Positions 54,992 to 64,000 of a stretch of 64,000 bases of DNA are shown here, piece after piece. The position numbers and the translations under genes are program-made. Within the stretch, counting starts at the first letter, position 1. Each line of letters starts with the position of its first letter. The notes beneath the pieces are model-generated. The model worked only from the letters and a program-made list of their open reading frames with translations, was not told where the DNA came from and made no database searches. Source of the DNA: Carposina sasakii (taxonomy: Eukaryota; Arthropoda; Insecta; Lepidoptera; Carposinidae); NCBI GenBank assembly GCA_014607495.2, contig CP053162.1, positions 124,001-188,000 of the forward strand, written 5' to 3'.

Positions 54992-55106
54992 ATGGGCTAC
55001 GACATCAGTTGGATTATTCCTCGGCTTCGGAATCCAGGACGGCTGTGGTCGTGCGCGAGCTCCATCACCGTCGCCGTTGTTGGCTTATTTAGTAAATTTA
55101 TCATAG
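54992..55106 (+). CDS. Taz: tafazzin coding exon 1
   Basis: 38 codons plus one base. The start ATG follows CCTTTACA and gives MGYDISWIIPRLRNPGRLW, the conserved tafazzin N-terminus, then the membrane anchor ASSITVAVVGLFSKFII. The donor is ATAG|GTGCGT. Upstream codons in this frame are not conserved, supporting this ATG as the start. Confidence 0.87.
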
Positions 55107-58100
55107 GTGCGTAATAATGTGTGTCCTTGTGTCTTAGTGCTGGCTTTATCGTGACCCTGAGTGTAGTCAGAGGCTGCAGAAGGCTACCTAAAAGTTGCGT
55201 ATCCGGGACAGGGTGGTACGTAAAGTTGCAGGTAACAGGTTTCTTAACTAAGGAACTGAGCTAGCTGCTTACGGTGCATATCGTGTGGCACAGAATCGGA
55301 ATTATTTTGCAATTTAAATCAATCAGCAATAAATATGATAGTTTTGTTAATACTAGTTATCATTTTACAATTCCTCGCAAAAGTTGTAGTCATTCTGATA
55401 AGTCATCATAAAGCAATATGAACGTAAATATCGCAATATGAGATTCTTATTTAGTATAGAGTTTCGTAGTGTATGACTATACTCTTAGCCTCCTAATTAT
55501 CTTAATTATCATTACATTAAACTGTTGAAATAAAAATGGGAGCTTCCTACCTACATACATTGTGAAGTAATAATGTTTTATTTTGTATAGGGCTATTTTC
55601 CTTATAACATTTCCTATTTCTTGCTTTAACTCTTTCCATCACGCTCTTAGATTAAGAATATTTTTAACATATCGCACCTTCGGTAGAACAAGGGCACAAT
55701 TGCGTATTGCAATTTATGACCATTGTGCCCTTGTTCTACCGAAGGTGCGATATGTATGTAAGTTTTAGCATTATTAACAATAAAAAAATCATATAAAGTA
55801 GGAAAAAAAATTATTTATTAAGGTTTTCGAAAAATGAGGTGGTTAGTGCCACTAACCACCATGACTATTGATACAAACTATTAATGATAATTTACGCATT
55901 TCGATGTGAATACACTGCAAAAAACTTAAGAGTAGTAGTATTTTCATGTAAATATATATAAAACAGATAAATGAGAATAAAGTTAATAAAAAACATTGAA
56001 GATAAAAGCTAACTTACTTACCTGTTATTTTTTTTATAAAACACGCAATTAAAATTACGTAAGTGCAATATTCAATTCAACTAAATTGAGTTGTCATTCT
56101 TTCATTTGGCGGTATATTCGGTCGTATCTTGTCAAGCATGAATCGAACTTTCATGATAGTTCAACCGATTATAAGTAGATGGCATAGATTTTAATTTAAA
56201 AATTCAGAAATAGGTGGTTAGTGACACTAACCACCAAGACTAAAAGAGTTAAACATCTTCAAACTCTATTAGATGTAAAAATTAAGTGGATCCAAAATAA
56301 TCATTACTATATATTGTAATTCTAAAATTTTGCCCTTAAGTATTTAAGTTTCTATTACTTTGTAAAAAAAACTGCCAAGAGCTGGAAACCTAAAACCGGT
56401 TATTCTACTATATTTGACTGCACCCAATAGTCAATACTCGGCTTCCCCACTTTACATGGTCGGTAAGGACAGTAATTATGCAGCATAAATTCTTACACAA
56501 CTTTACTGTGTGTAAATATTTGCATGACAGTTTCTGTCCGCAAGGTAACCTTTAGACTGGACTTTCTACATTTTATTCCTATTGGTCATGTCTTGGGTCT
56601 TCACTAAAATACATCAGCTGAATCTCCTTCTATGCATGTCGTAAGAGGCGACTAAGGAACCTGAGCAATCTTGCAAGCTAGCTACTTGTCAGTGATCGTA
56701 AACATCTACCCCCGCTATGCTAAACGTGGCTGTTGGATCTCCCTTGTGATCCTGCTGTTCTGGCTACACCATTTAGGGAACACAGCTGTGTCTATCTATT
56801 TTTATATTTATGAACAAACCATCATTATCATCATCAGCCTATTGCAGTCCACTGCTGGACGTAGGCCTCCCCCAGGGCAGGTCACAAGACTGCCATGGGG
56901 GGTATTTGCCCATAGTCACCATGCTGGGCAGGTGGGTTGGTGACCACAGTTTGTATTTACAAACCATACCTTATGTCTCAGCTGACATAATAAAAGATGT
57001 TTAGAGTCTACACATATATTTGTTCCACAATCCTGTACAGTACTTATTCAAATTTATTTAATTTTGTGCAACACACAGATGATGATCTGGTGCAGGTTGA
57101 AAGTAGACAGCTTCAAAAGTCAAATGTCAGGTAGTAGACTTCCGAGGCTTCTAAGATTTGCTATCATTGTTAGCGTAGGCACTAACACCTTACATTAACT
57201 ACTGCTGGTAACTTAATGCCATATACCTAGGTACTACCTAGTTTTCATCATGCATTTCTTCATATCTAATTGAGAATTAAAGTAAATTAGGAAATGGCAT
57301 AGTAATCAATAAATTACCTGCCTAGTTATTTGTGACCTGTGGTTTTATTAAATACTTGTATCTTAGGTTGGGCTCAATTCCAAAACTGCCTTCAATTATT
57401 GCAATCCTTCACGTCACTATTTTCTCACACTACCCACATACACAACAGGTTTGTACTTGTTAATTTTAAACATAAGTTGAATTAATATTTTTGAGGTGAA
57501 ACCCCATAACCAGTGATTGGATTAGGTAGTGCAATTATGTGGTATTATGTGGTATTCATATTTCGACGAAATTTTAACTGTGTATGCCAACTGTGTGATT
57601 TACATTTTACTTAACAGCTAAAAATAAAACTTATATTACCAATTTTTTTTTTTTTTTTACTTAATAAACATATAAATTATCACTTATTCCAAAATCCCAC
57701 AATCTCTTGGGTGTATCCATCCACATTAAAGAACATAGAAAAACCTAAGAAGAGAACATTCAGATACAGGCAAAATCAGTTACCTCAACTGCCTGCTTGT
57801 TTACATATATAATAATAATAATAATATAATGTTTAGGTGCGTTGACCCAAAATTGCACTACTGAATCTGATCATTGCTCATAACCTACAAACGTTTCTAC
57901 GATAGGTAGGTATATAGGTATATAATATTGCCTGTGATATCACCATGTTCTTAGTGTCATAGTTCAAGGTTGTATAATAATTGATCCCAGTGCAGTTGTA
58001 CAAGTAACTGTATTTTATTAGAGTCATAGCTAATTTTACATGGCATTTCTTTATTTCCTGTTTTATCTGATATGTATGATATACATGATTGTACTGATTT

Positions 58101-58882
58101 AGATAAAAACATATTATTGTTTAGTGAATGAATAAAATCTGCTCTGTGAAAGAAAACTGAAAATGCCTGCTTGGTTACTGAAAATTCAGGCTTACAGTTT
58201 TATCCACAATAAAGTTATAGGAGGGGTCAAAAATGGCCTGAACTGCTTTGAGAACAAGATGGTACGGCCGTGCCGCTTTTTTGCTCGACTTGGCGGGAGC
58301 ACTCTCGTGCCCCCAGATCAATGTTTTTAACTTTAGTATTTGTGTATCTATAGGTAGTTACACCTGGCATATAATACCAACCTATTTAGAGAGGCTTAGA
58401 CTATTTTCCATTGGTCTCTGTAGTGCCCAAAAAAGGGCGGTAGGCTTGAGAAATAGACCCACTGTACTTCATAGAATCTCTATTCCCACTGTATTCTTTC
58501 CTTCGCCTGGGCTGAATACCTGTGCTGATGCGAGGCTTCACTAGAATACATCAGGTGCATCTCCTTCCGTGCATGTCATAAGAGTCGACAAAACTCGGGT
58601 ATTCTCTCAGGCAAATAACAACTTGTCTCCACTATATTAAACATGGCTGAATCTGCTTTATAATACCGCAGTTCTGGCTACCCCATTTCGGAAACATGTG
58701 GTAAGTCCAACTAACAAAGATGGCCGACAATAACCCGTGCTTCAATTCCACCGTAGAGTTCCTGAACAAGACGACGGTATACAACCGCGAGGCGCTGCAG
58801 CGAGCGACGTCCCGTCCGCGCGGCGTGCCGCTGCTGACCGTCTCCAACCACCACTCCTGCTTCGATGACCCTGGCCTTTGGG
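54992..58882 (+). CDS. Taz: tafazzin (cardiolipin transacylase), exons 1-2 of a gene running off the right edge
   Basis: Coding exons 54992-55106 and 58757-58882 join in phase 1 to give the first 80 residues and one extra base. The N-terminus reads MGYDISWIIPRLRNP, then ASSITVAVVGLFSKFII, a membrane-anchoring hydrophobic stretch. The junction residue is Glu39, then FLNKTTVYNREALQ and PLLTVSNHHSCFDDPGLW. The acyltransferase HX4D motif is His70-Asp75. Tafazzin exchanges acyl chains of cardiolipin in mitochondrial membranes. The exon 1/2 boundary and its phase match those known for the human gene, and donors GTGCGT and GTGAGC and the acceptor CTTCAATTCCACCGTAG are good. An ATG at 58720 within exon 2's upstream flank is in frame but belongs to intron or an alternative start. 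The C-terminal two-thirds of the enzyme is not in the window. Confidence 0.88.
55667..55755. repeat. perfect 34-bp-arm hairpin in tafazzin intron 1
   Basis: 55667-55700 and 55722-55755 are exact reverse complements (outer end ACATATCGCACCTTCGGTAG) with a 21-base loop. In the transcript of tafazzin this would form a perfect 34-bp RNA stem. It may be a tiny foldback element. Confidence 0.85.
55760..56590. other. tafazzin intron 1, unassigned part
   Basis: AT-rich; the block TGGTTAGTGCCACTAACCAC (55837) recurs diverged at 56213 (GTGGTTAGTGACACTAACCA). Both are self-complementary, so a short palindromic motif occurs twice. No coding content. Confidence 0.45.
56595..56800 (+). repeat. repeat family X, long copy in tafazzin intron 1
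   Basis: CTGAATCTCCTTCTATGCAT, GTCGTAAGAGGCGACTAAGG, CAAGCTAGCTACTTGTCAGT, CCCGCTATGCTAAACGTGGC, GATCCTGCTGTTCTGGCTAC and AACACAGCTGTG in order. Confidence 0.75.
56818..56945 (-). mobile_element. RTE-like LINE 3' tail
   Basis: CATCATTATCATCATCAGCC, then TTGCAGTCCACTGCTGGACG and GGGGGTATTTGCCCATAGTC, nearly the same as at 29195-29312. Confidence 0.65.
56946..58510. other. tafazzin intron 1, right part
   Basis: AT-rich with an (ATA)n tract near 57808-57828 and a T run near 57641. The open frame at 58248-58544 has no support as an exon. Confidence 0.45.
58512..58708 (+). repeat. repeat family X, copy abutting tafazzin exon 2
   Basis: TGTGCTGATGCGAGGCTTCA, TGCATCTCCTTCCGTGCATG, CATAAGAGTCGAC, ATTAAACATGGCTGAATCTG, CAGTTCTGGCTACCCCATTT. 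It ends about 50 bp before the exon 2 acceptor. Confidence 0.7.
58757..58882 (+). CDS. Taz: tafazzin coding exon 2
   Basis: 126 nt, starting AG-TTC-CTG (acceptor CCACCGTAG|AG) and ending TGG-G|GTGAGC. It encodes FLNKTTVYNREALQRATS and the catalytic HX4D block NHHSCFDDPGLW. Codon use is GC-rich compared with the surroundings. A family X copy ends about 50 bp before it. Confidence 0.9.
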
Positions 58883-58889
58883 GTGAGCA

Positions 58890-59050
58890 TCTTTATTTAT
58901 ACTCTACTAAGGGCCCACGACTTGGTCCGCGTGATATATACCTGTTGAATCACTCATTCTATTTAAAAAAAAACCGCATCAAAATCAGTTGCGCAGATTT
59001 AAAGATCTTACCATACAGAGGGACATACAGACAGCGGGGAGCGACAAGTC
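58890..59050 (-). mobile_element. Helitron-like fragment in tafazzin intron 2
   Basis: CTAAGGGCCCACGACTTGGT and TCCGCGTGAT look like the inverted 3' hairpin, followed by CGCATCAAAATCAGTTGCGC and ACATACAGACAGCGGG, blocks shared with the fragment at 62279. Confidence 0.5.
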
Positions 59051-59850
59051 AGTATACAGAACTAAAAACCTGCAATAAACGTTAATCAGATGGCTTAGTG
59101 CGAGTATTCAATACGAGCTCGTTCGCGTTAACGTAAACCAGACAACCAATCACATTATGGCGTGATGACGTGATGTAATGAAAGTGAGAACAATGTATGA
59201 TTGGTTGAACAGTTTACGTTAACGCAATCGAGTTGGAAATGCAAACTCGCACTAAGCCCACAGCACCTTTCGCAAGTGGTAGATGAGAGTATAAGAGAGA
59301 TACATCTCGCATCCAACGTGAAAGCCTCAGAGCTAAAAGTGAGTTGGAAAGAATAGACACTCCTTGCCTACGTCATACAAAGAACACAAGCGTCTCTAGG
59401 ATCAGCTGTTTAGGCTGTGTGTTGATCTGTCCGTCATTAAGGACAAAGTGTTTTATACATCTATAGGTATACTACCTATATATATTTAATATTTATTTAT
59501 AAAATTCCTATTGGAAGGAAACTGAAACGGCTTAAAGGTCGTTCGCCTTTTGTGTCAATCTAAAAAATGTACATACTCGTAATATATCGACTCAATTAAA
59601 ATCTGGTTTGGCCGCAGACGCAACTTGAAAGTAAAATTAAGTTCGTTTATGTCAATGACGTGAATAATATACATACACACCTACTATACATACATACGTA
59701 TATAATACGCAAAACAATTACCGGTTTGTATTCGCCAATGAGACGTCGTCATAGGGTTCAATATCCAATCACAAACGGTTATTGTCTTCGGAGTATAATT
59801 CTAAAATTAATTTTATTTAACACTAACACACTTCTATATCTATCTATCTA
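59051..59850. other. tafazzin intron 2, unassigned part
   Basis: An imperfect inverted repeat spans about 59100-59250: GAGCTCGTTCGCGTTAACGT on the left and TTACGTTAACGCAATCGAGT on the right, with TTAGTGCGAG and CTCGCACTAA as the outer ends. It is probably another hairpin element. No exon was found. Confidence 0.45.
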
Positions 59851-59851
59851 T

Positions 59852-60085
59852 TCTATACATATAATAAAATTGTAATATAATATAATAAAATAAAATAATT
59901 GATGTTTGTGCACGCTAATCTCAGAAACGGCTGAACCGATTTCGATGCAGTTTTGAATATATTGTGACAGGTCCCACTTAACACATATGCTACTTTTTAT
60001 TCCGGGAAAATGTTTTTATCCCGAATAATTTCGACATTTTGTTTTTTCTGCCATCCACGCGGACGAAGTCGCGGGCGTCCACTAG
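59852..60085 (+). mobile_element. non-autonomous Helitron, short copy
   Basis: The 5' end TCTATACATATAATAAAA, internal ACGGCTGAACCGATTTCGAT, and a complete 3' end: hairpin CGCGGACGAAGTCGCGGGCG, then CTAG and T. About 80 bp after the 5' end are missing compared with 62767. Confidence 0.85.
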
Positions 60086-60984
60086 TTAATAATAAAAAAC
60101 TTGTGATGCGGGTTTCACTAACGGGGAGTGGACTGACAAATTTAGGGGCGTTTTTTTCTGGCGCTAAGCAAGAGTTCTACGCTAGAGCTAGACATAACTG
60201 TCAAAGAACGACTAGTGGTTTGAGTTAAAAGGAACATCCTGTTTTCTCATCCCGTGTGCAACTTAGTGTCATTTCCATCAAATTGCTGTGTTTGTCTGAT
60301 CTGCATTGTTATTACTAAGTTGTTTCGTTATCACACCAATATCTCCATTATGCGATGATCGATTAGTTGATGAACGCCTTGTATTCAGGGGTCGCAGGTT
60401 CAATCTTGACATTATAAAAGACGGGTTCATTACATACAGACTTTGTAATGAACCTTTTATAACCAAAATTTTACACCATTTGGGTTATTTGTTGAAGTAA
60501 GTAAATGAGGTTTTATGTTATAAGACTTTGCACTTGGTATCAATGAAATTAAAGATTGTTATCGGTAGCCTGTTATTTAATTTGATAAGTAAATAAACAC
60601 AAGTCGCGTATGATTCCGGCGGCGAGAGGTCAAGGAACAGTAATGGAATCATTGAGAGTGCATTGAGGTTCAACTCAGAGAACAACTCTCTTCCGATTAT
60701 CACTTAATCTGGTTGAATTGATCTAGATAGTCCTGACTCGACCCCCAAGAATATTTACCTACGACGAAGCGAGATAAACTTCAGTATACATACATACATA
60801 CATATAAGTATTTAACTTCTCAAAAGTCTAGTTGTGAAGGTGACGAATTGCGACTAGACCAGTTAAATTCGGCATGATTTATTAGTCTAGTGTCTCTAGT
60901 CCGATCCTAATTACCCAGAAAGGATCATATTTCGGGCTTATTAGTCTTTAGGTATTGTGGATTTCAGTAATTACTAATTAGCGA
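60086..60984. other. tafazzin intron 2, unassigned part
   Basis: No exon of the acyltransferase is visible (no match to the region after GLWG). A (CATA)n tract lies near 60785-60805. Confidence 0.4.
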
Positions 60985-61100
60985 TAAGCTAGCAACTAGT
61001 CACAGATCATTAACATCTGTCCCCGCTACGCTAAACGTGGCTGTGGGGTCTCATTCGTGATGCCGCATGGCTGTCCCGTTTCGGAAATACAGTCGTGGGT
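60985..61100 (+). repeat. repeat family X, 3' part
   Basis: AAGCTAGCAACTAGTCACAG, CATCTGTCCCCGCTACGCTA, AACGTGGCTGTGGGGTCTCA, ATACAGTCGTGGG. It directly precedes the MITE at 61104. Confidence 0.7.
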
Positions 61101-61103
61101 ATA

Positions 61104-61475
61104 TACAGGGTGTAAAAAGACAACAGTGTTTTTTAATACCTCATATTCTTTGTAAGGTTACGATCATTTTCTTCTATGGAACCAACCCTGGGAAATGACA
61201 AAAAAATTATGAAAAAATAGTGTCATTTTATTGCAAGCAATGTATTCGTTTGATGCTCAAAGTACAAATGTACCTACAAAACTAACATTTTGACATGGTA
61301 TCTTTGAAAAAAATGTTTCTTAACCGATTTCAGATGGATTTATGTTAAAAAAATGATAATATTAATGTAACTTTGGACCTAAATATCTTGGAAACCCGTG
61401 GTTTCCCAGGGGTGCTTCTATAGATATAAGAATACGAGGTATTAAAAGAACAAAGTTGTCTTTTTACACCCTGTA
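61104..61475. mobile_element. MITE family D, TA-flanked
   Basis: The element 61106-61473 starts CAGGGTGTAAAAAGACAAC and ends GTTGTCTTTTTACACCCTG, a perfect 19-bp inverted terminus flanked by TA. Interior ATATCTTGGAAACCCGTGG recalls the ATATCTTGGAAACCAGAC block of family B. Confidence 0.8.
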
Positions 61476-61667
61476 TATGTATGTATTGTGGATTGTCATA
61501 CAAAAACAATGAGTACGGCTAATCTAATTGGGGCCTGTCTTAATCTTATCTTAGCTATCGGTCGCGCGCATGCGCACCAAAATAAAAACACTAATGATTC
61601 GTTGCATTCAACTACAACTATTGCAGTAGTAAGTATACTATATGACTAACTTTTACATTTAGATATA

Positions 61668-62262
61668 TGTATTTGTACATTGACGAGTATGTTTACCTGG
61701 GACAGACGGTCAAACTAGGTAAGTCCAACTTTGAGAAGGAGGTAACTCGGCGAATCCAACTCGGCTGGGCAGCGTTCGGGAAACTACGAAGCTTATTTGT
61801 GTCCAAGATAACCCAGTCCTTAAAGACGAAGGTATTCAACCAGTGCGTGATGACCTACGGTGCCGAGACGTGGTCTCTAACTATGTGCCTCATAAAAAAG
61901 CTCAGGATCGGCGAGCGATGGAGAGAGCTATGCTTGGGATCTCTCTGCGTGATCGAATCAGAAATGAGGAGATCCGCAGACGTACAAAGATCACCGACAT
62001 AGCTGAACGGTCCAGCAAGCTGAAGTGGCAATGGGCAGGGCACATAGCTCGAAGAACTGATGGCCGATGAAGTCGGAAAGTTCTAGAGTGGATACCACGT
62101 ATCGGCAAGCGCAGCGTGGGAAGGCCACCCGCGAGGTGGACGGATGACCTGGCCAAGGTTGCGGGCGTCGGTTGGATGCAGGCTACTTCCGACCGGTCGG
62201 AGTGGCGGTTGTTGGGAGAGGCCTATGTCTAACAGTGGACTTCTCAGGGCTGTAAATGATGA
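61668..62262 (+). mobile_element. RTE-clade LINE, 3' end with C-terminal coding remnant
   Basis: Encodes VYLGQTVKLGKSNFEKEVTR, RIQLGWAAFGKLRSLFVSK, MTYGAETWSLTM, then in another frame RDRIRNEEIRRRTKITDIAE and KWQWAGHIARRTDGR (stop), and later TTCCGACCGGTCGGAGTGG coding. Several frameshifts and a stop (TGA near 62067) show it is dead. It ends with CAGGGCTGTAAATGATGAT. It aligns to the minus-strand copy at 39232. Confidence 0.82.
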
Positions 62263-62278
62263 TTTGTACATTTATGTT

Positions 62279-62450
62279 ATACTAGCGGCCGCCCACGGCT
62301 TCGCCTGTTTGAGAGTGCATTACTCCCGTGCGAAGCCGGGGCGGGTCCCTAGTTATACATTATAAACCTTCCTTGTGAATTACTGTATCTATTAAAAAAA
62401 CCCATCAAAATCCGTTCCCTAGTTTGAAAGATCTAAGCATTCATTGGGAC
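62279..62450 (-). mobile_element. Helitron-like element, inverted 3' part
   Basis: Starts with ACTAGCGGCCGCCCACGGCT, the reverse complement of a CTAGT-ended hairpin. ATCAAAATCCGTTCCCTAG and TCTAAGCATTCATTGGGACC follow. It is the same type as the fragments at 58890 and 34647. Confidence 0.6.
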
Positions 62451-62766
62451 CAGCGGTTTAGCCTCTAGCTAGAACGTGCCAAACTTCGTTACTTGTTTGT
62501 CGCGGTGGCGCATGGCGACAGGAACTACACGCAATGGCGACCACACCTCGTTGCTAGATATGTAACTAGGCACAAAAAAATACTTAAATGAACTCTATTT
62601 TAGCCAGCCGGTAAACTTTTAAAATACCCGACTGCGCCAAAAGAAGGGTTATGTTCTTCGGGTGTATGTATGTAAGTACGCGGACGAAGATGCAGGCGTA
62701 AGCTAGTTGAACTTCAATATTATGTAGTTTCAGCTACTGTCTTCAAGTTAAATAGAGTTCAATCTT

Positions 62767-63072
62767 TCTATACATATAATAAAAATGTAACGGGTCGCAG
62801 TCTGTACATGGAAGATATACGAGTATGAGAAAAAATATTATAGGAGACCTTTATCAACACAATAGTACCCAAAACAATGATTTTTGAAATTTTTGTCTGT
62901 TTGTCGGCTTGTCTGTGCGTTTGTGCACGCTAATCTCGGAAACGGCTGAACCGATTTCGATGCAGTTTTCACGAATATATTGTGACAGGTCCCACTTAAC
63001 ATATAGGCTACTTTTTATCCCGGATAATTTCGTCATTTTGTTTTTTCTGTAGTCGTCGCGGGCGTCCACTAG
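62767..63072 (+). mobile_element. non-autonomous Helitron, near full-length
   Basis: 5' end TCTATACATATAATAAAAAT, then TGTAACGGGTCGCAGTCTGT, ACGGCTGAACCGATTTCGAT, CATATAGGCTACTTTTTATC, and the end GTCGCGGGCGTCCA followed by CTAG and T. Part of the terminal hairpin (CCACGCGGACGAA) is deleted. Confidence 0.85.
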
Positions 63073-63227
63073 TTTGAAATAATTTTATACATTAGTAAGT
63101 AATTTAACACGGTCGCATTAATTCGAACAATAACATATTTTCTGATTTATATCGATTTACTTTATAGATATACTTATGTTAAGTCAAGCGTATCTTATAT
63201 GCGCTTACAAGATCACAACCGACACAC

Positions 63228-63440
63228 GGCTATATTGTAAAAACTGGAGTGGCCATATCTGCAGGATCTGAAAGGATATCCTATAGACACGTTTAGTACA
63301 GCGGGGCTCGATGTGAAATAACACTGATAAGTTAGTTGCTAGCTCATCGGCCGAGAGAATAGGTTTCCCTGAGTTAGTCGACTCTTACGATATGCACGGA
63401 AGGAGATGCAGCTGATGTATTCTAGTGAAGCCTCGCATCA
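63228..63440 (-). repeat. repeat family X, long inverted copy
   Basis: ACACGGCTATATTGTAAAAA, ATATCTGCAGGATCTGAAAG, CACGTTTAGTACAGCGGGGC, GTTGCTAGCTCATCGG, GTTAGTCGACTCTTACGATA, CACGGAAGGAGATGCAGCTG, GTGAAGCCTCGCATC: nearly the whole family in reverse order. Confidence 0.75.
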
Positions 63441-64000
63441 TCTATTATAACTGTGGCAAACATAATACTATTATCTTGTGTGTAATAGAGTACCTATTGT
63501 AAACTTATAAATTACTTGGAGTTTACCCAAGAGGGGTAATATACAAAGGTACAACTCAACGACTTGAATCTAATCGTTTTTTATATTTATATGTAGTTAC
63601 AAGTACATACATTACATATTATTATGTATATTGTTAGGTAACCTACTCACTGGAGTATTCCCAGAGCGGTAGGCTTATACATATTTTTATCTGTTGTAAT
63701 CTGCTGATCAGCTTGTCTTGCACTAAAAATAAAAGCGGTAGGTACCTAGTATTACGTAGATATCTTGCATTAGCAAAGCGGTTTGGTTGGATTTAACACC
63801 GTGTATGTCTGTCATGAGCTATGACCACGATTAGTAAAGTTCACAAACTTTCACCTTTATAATATTAGGTACTAGGTATTCACATCGACCTTTTTAAAAG
63901 ATCGTTAACTTAGCAACGATTAGTGATAATGCATACTTTCCAATGGTTATATGCAATTTCTATCGCCAATTAATATGCTAAAACTTGGCGAGTTTATGCG
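63441..64000. other. right edge, no exon seen
   Basis: AT-rich, probably still tafazzin intron 2. No supported gene or RNA. Confidence 0.4.

Noticed and set aside
58248..58544. 98-residue frame upstream of tafazzin exon 2
   Set aside because: It initially looked like a possible first exon, but it has no tafazzin-like N-terminus, and exon 1 at 54992 fits by sequence and phase.

Overview
The window is nuclear DNA of a moth or butterfly (Lepidoptera). It is AT-rich, has spliced genes with GT-AG introns, and is packed with repeat families typical of lepidopteran genomes: Helitrons ending in CTAGT, RTE 3' ends, short hairpin DNA elements and (TAA)n-tailed LINEs. It carries two odorant-binding protein genes of the lepidopteran GOBP1 type. 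No bacterial or organellar signal was seen.

Positions 1-42,300 hold no host gene that I can support. This part is a mosaic of mobile elements. It includes a decayed R2-like LINE end (3111-3937), a tRNA-like unit beside a long inverted repeat (5047-5298), a 93-bp-arm foldback (5863-6067), a six-copy 69-bp tandem array grown from a MITE end (9721-10134), a 603-bp element with perfect 171-bp inverted termini (11961-12563), a 5'-truncated LINE with an open 679-residue reverse transcriptase frame (13215-15254, minus), a 738-bp hAT-type element with perfect 8-bp target duplication (17454-18191), several CAGGG-ended hairpin MITEs, and a 2.6-kb element with subterminal repeats and its own coding remnant (31230-33787).

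Positions 42,300-48,030 are the gene-bearing island. Two tandem, same-strand, three-exon GOBP1-type genes lie 1.46 kb apart (42385-43546 and 45005-46695). Their splice sites and phases are identical and both encode 167 residues. Both keep the six canonical cysteines, Phe12, Trp37, the His69-His70 pair and Phe118 (mature numbering). tRNA-Ala(UGC) and tRNA-Trp(CCA) follow at 47491 and 48023. The second GOBP gene has an enlarged intron 2 holding a hAT-type MITE and a Helitron whose end lies 21 bp from the 3' splice site.

Positions 49,454-52,953 are one 3.5-kb hAT-type element with perfect 8-bp target duplications. It contains an old LINE end and a 55-bp tandem array between two direct repeats. 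At 53921-54199 is a compact single-exon gene with TATA box and TCAGT initiator, encoding a 92-residue secreted protein that I do not recognise. The first two coding exons of tafazzin (54992-55106 and 58757-58882) are separated by a 3.65-kb intron full of repeats. The remaining tafazzin exons must lie past the right edge; the 5.1 kb after exon 2 holds only repeats.

The host genes do not form one pathway. The GOBP pair acts in antennal odour binding, tafazzin in mitochondrial cardiolipin remodelling, and the orphan peptide is secreted with unknown role.
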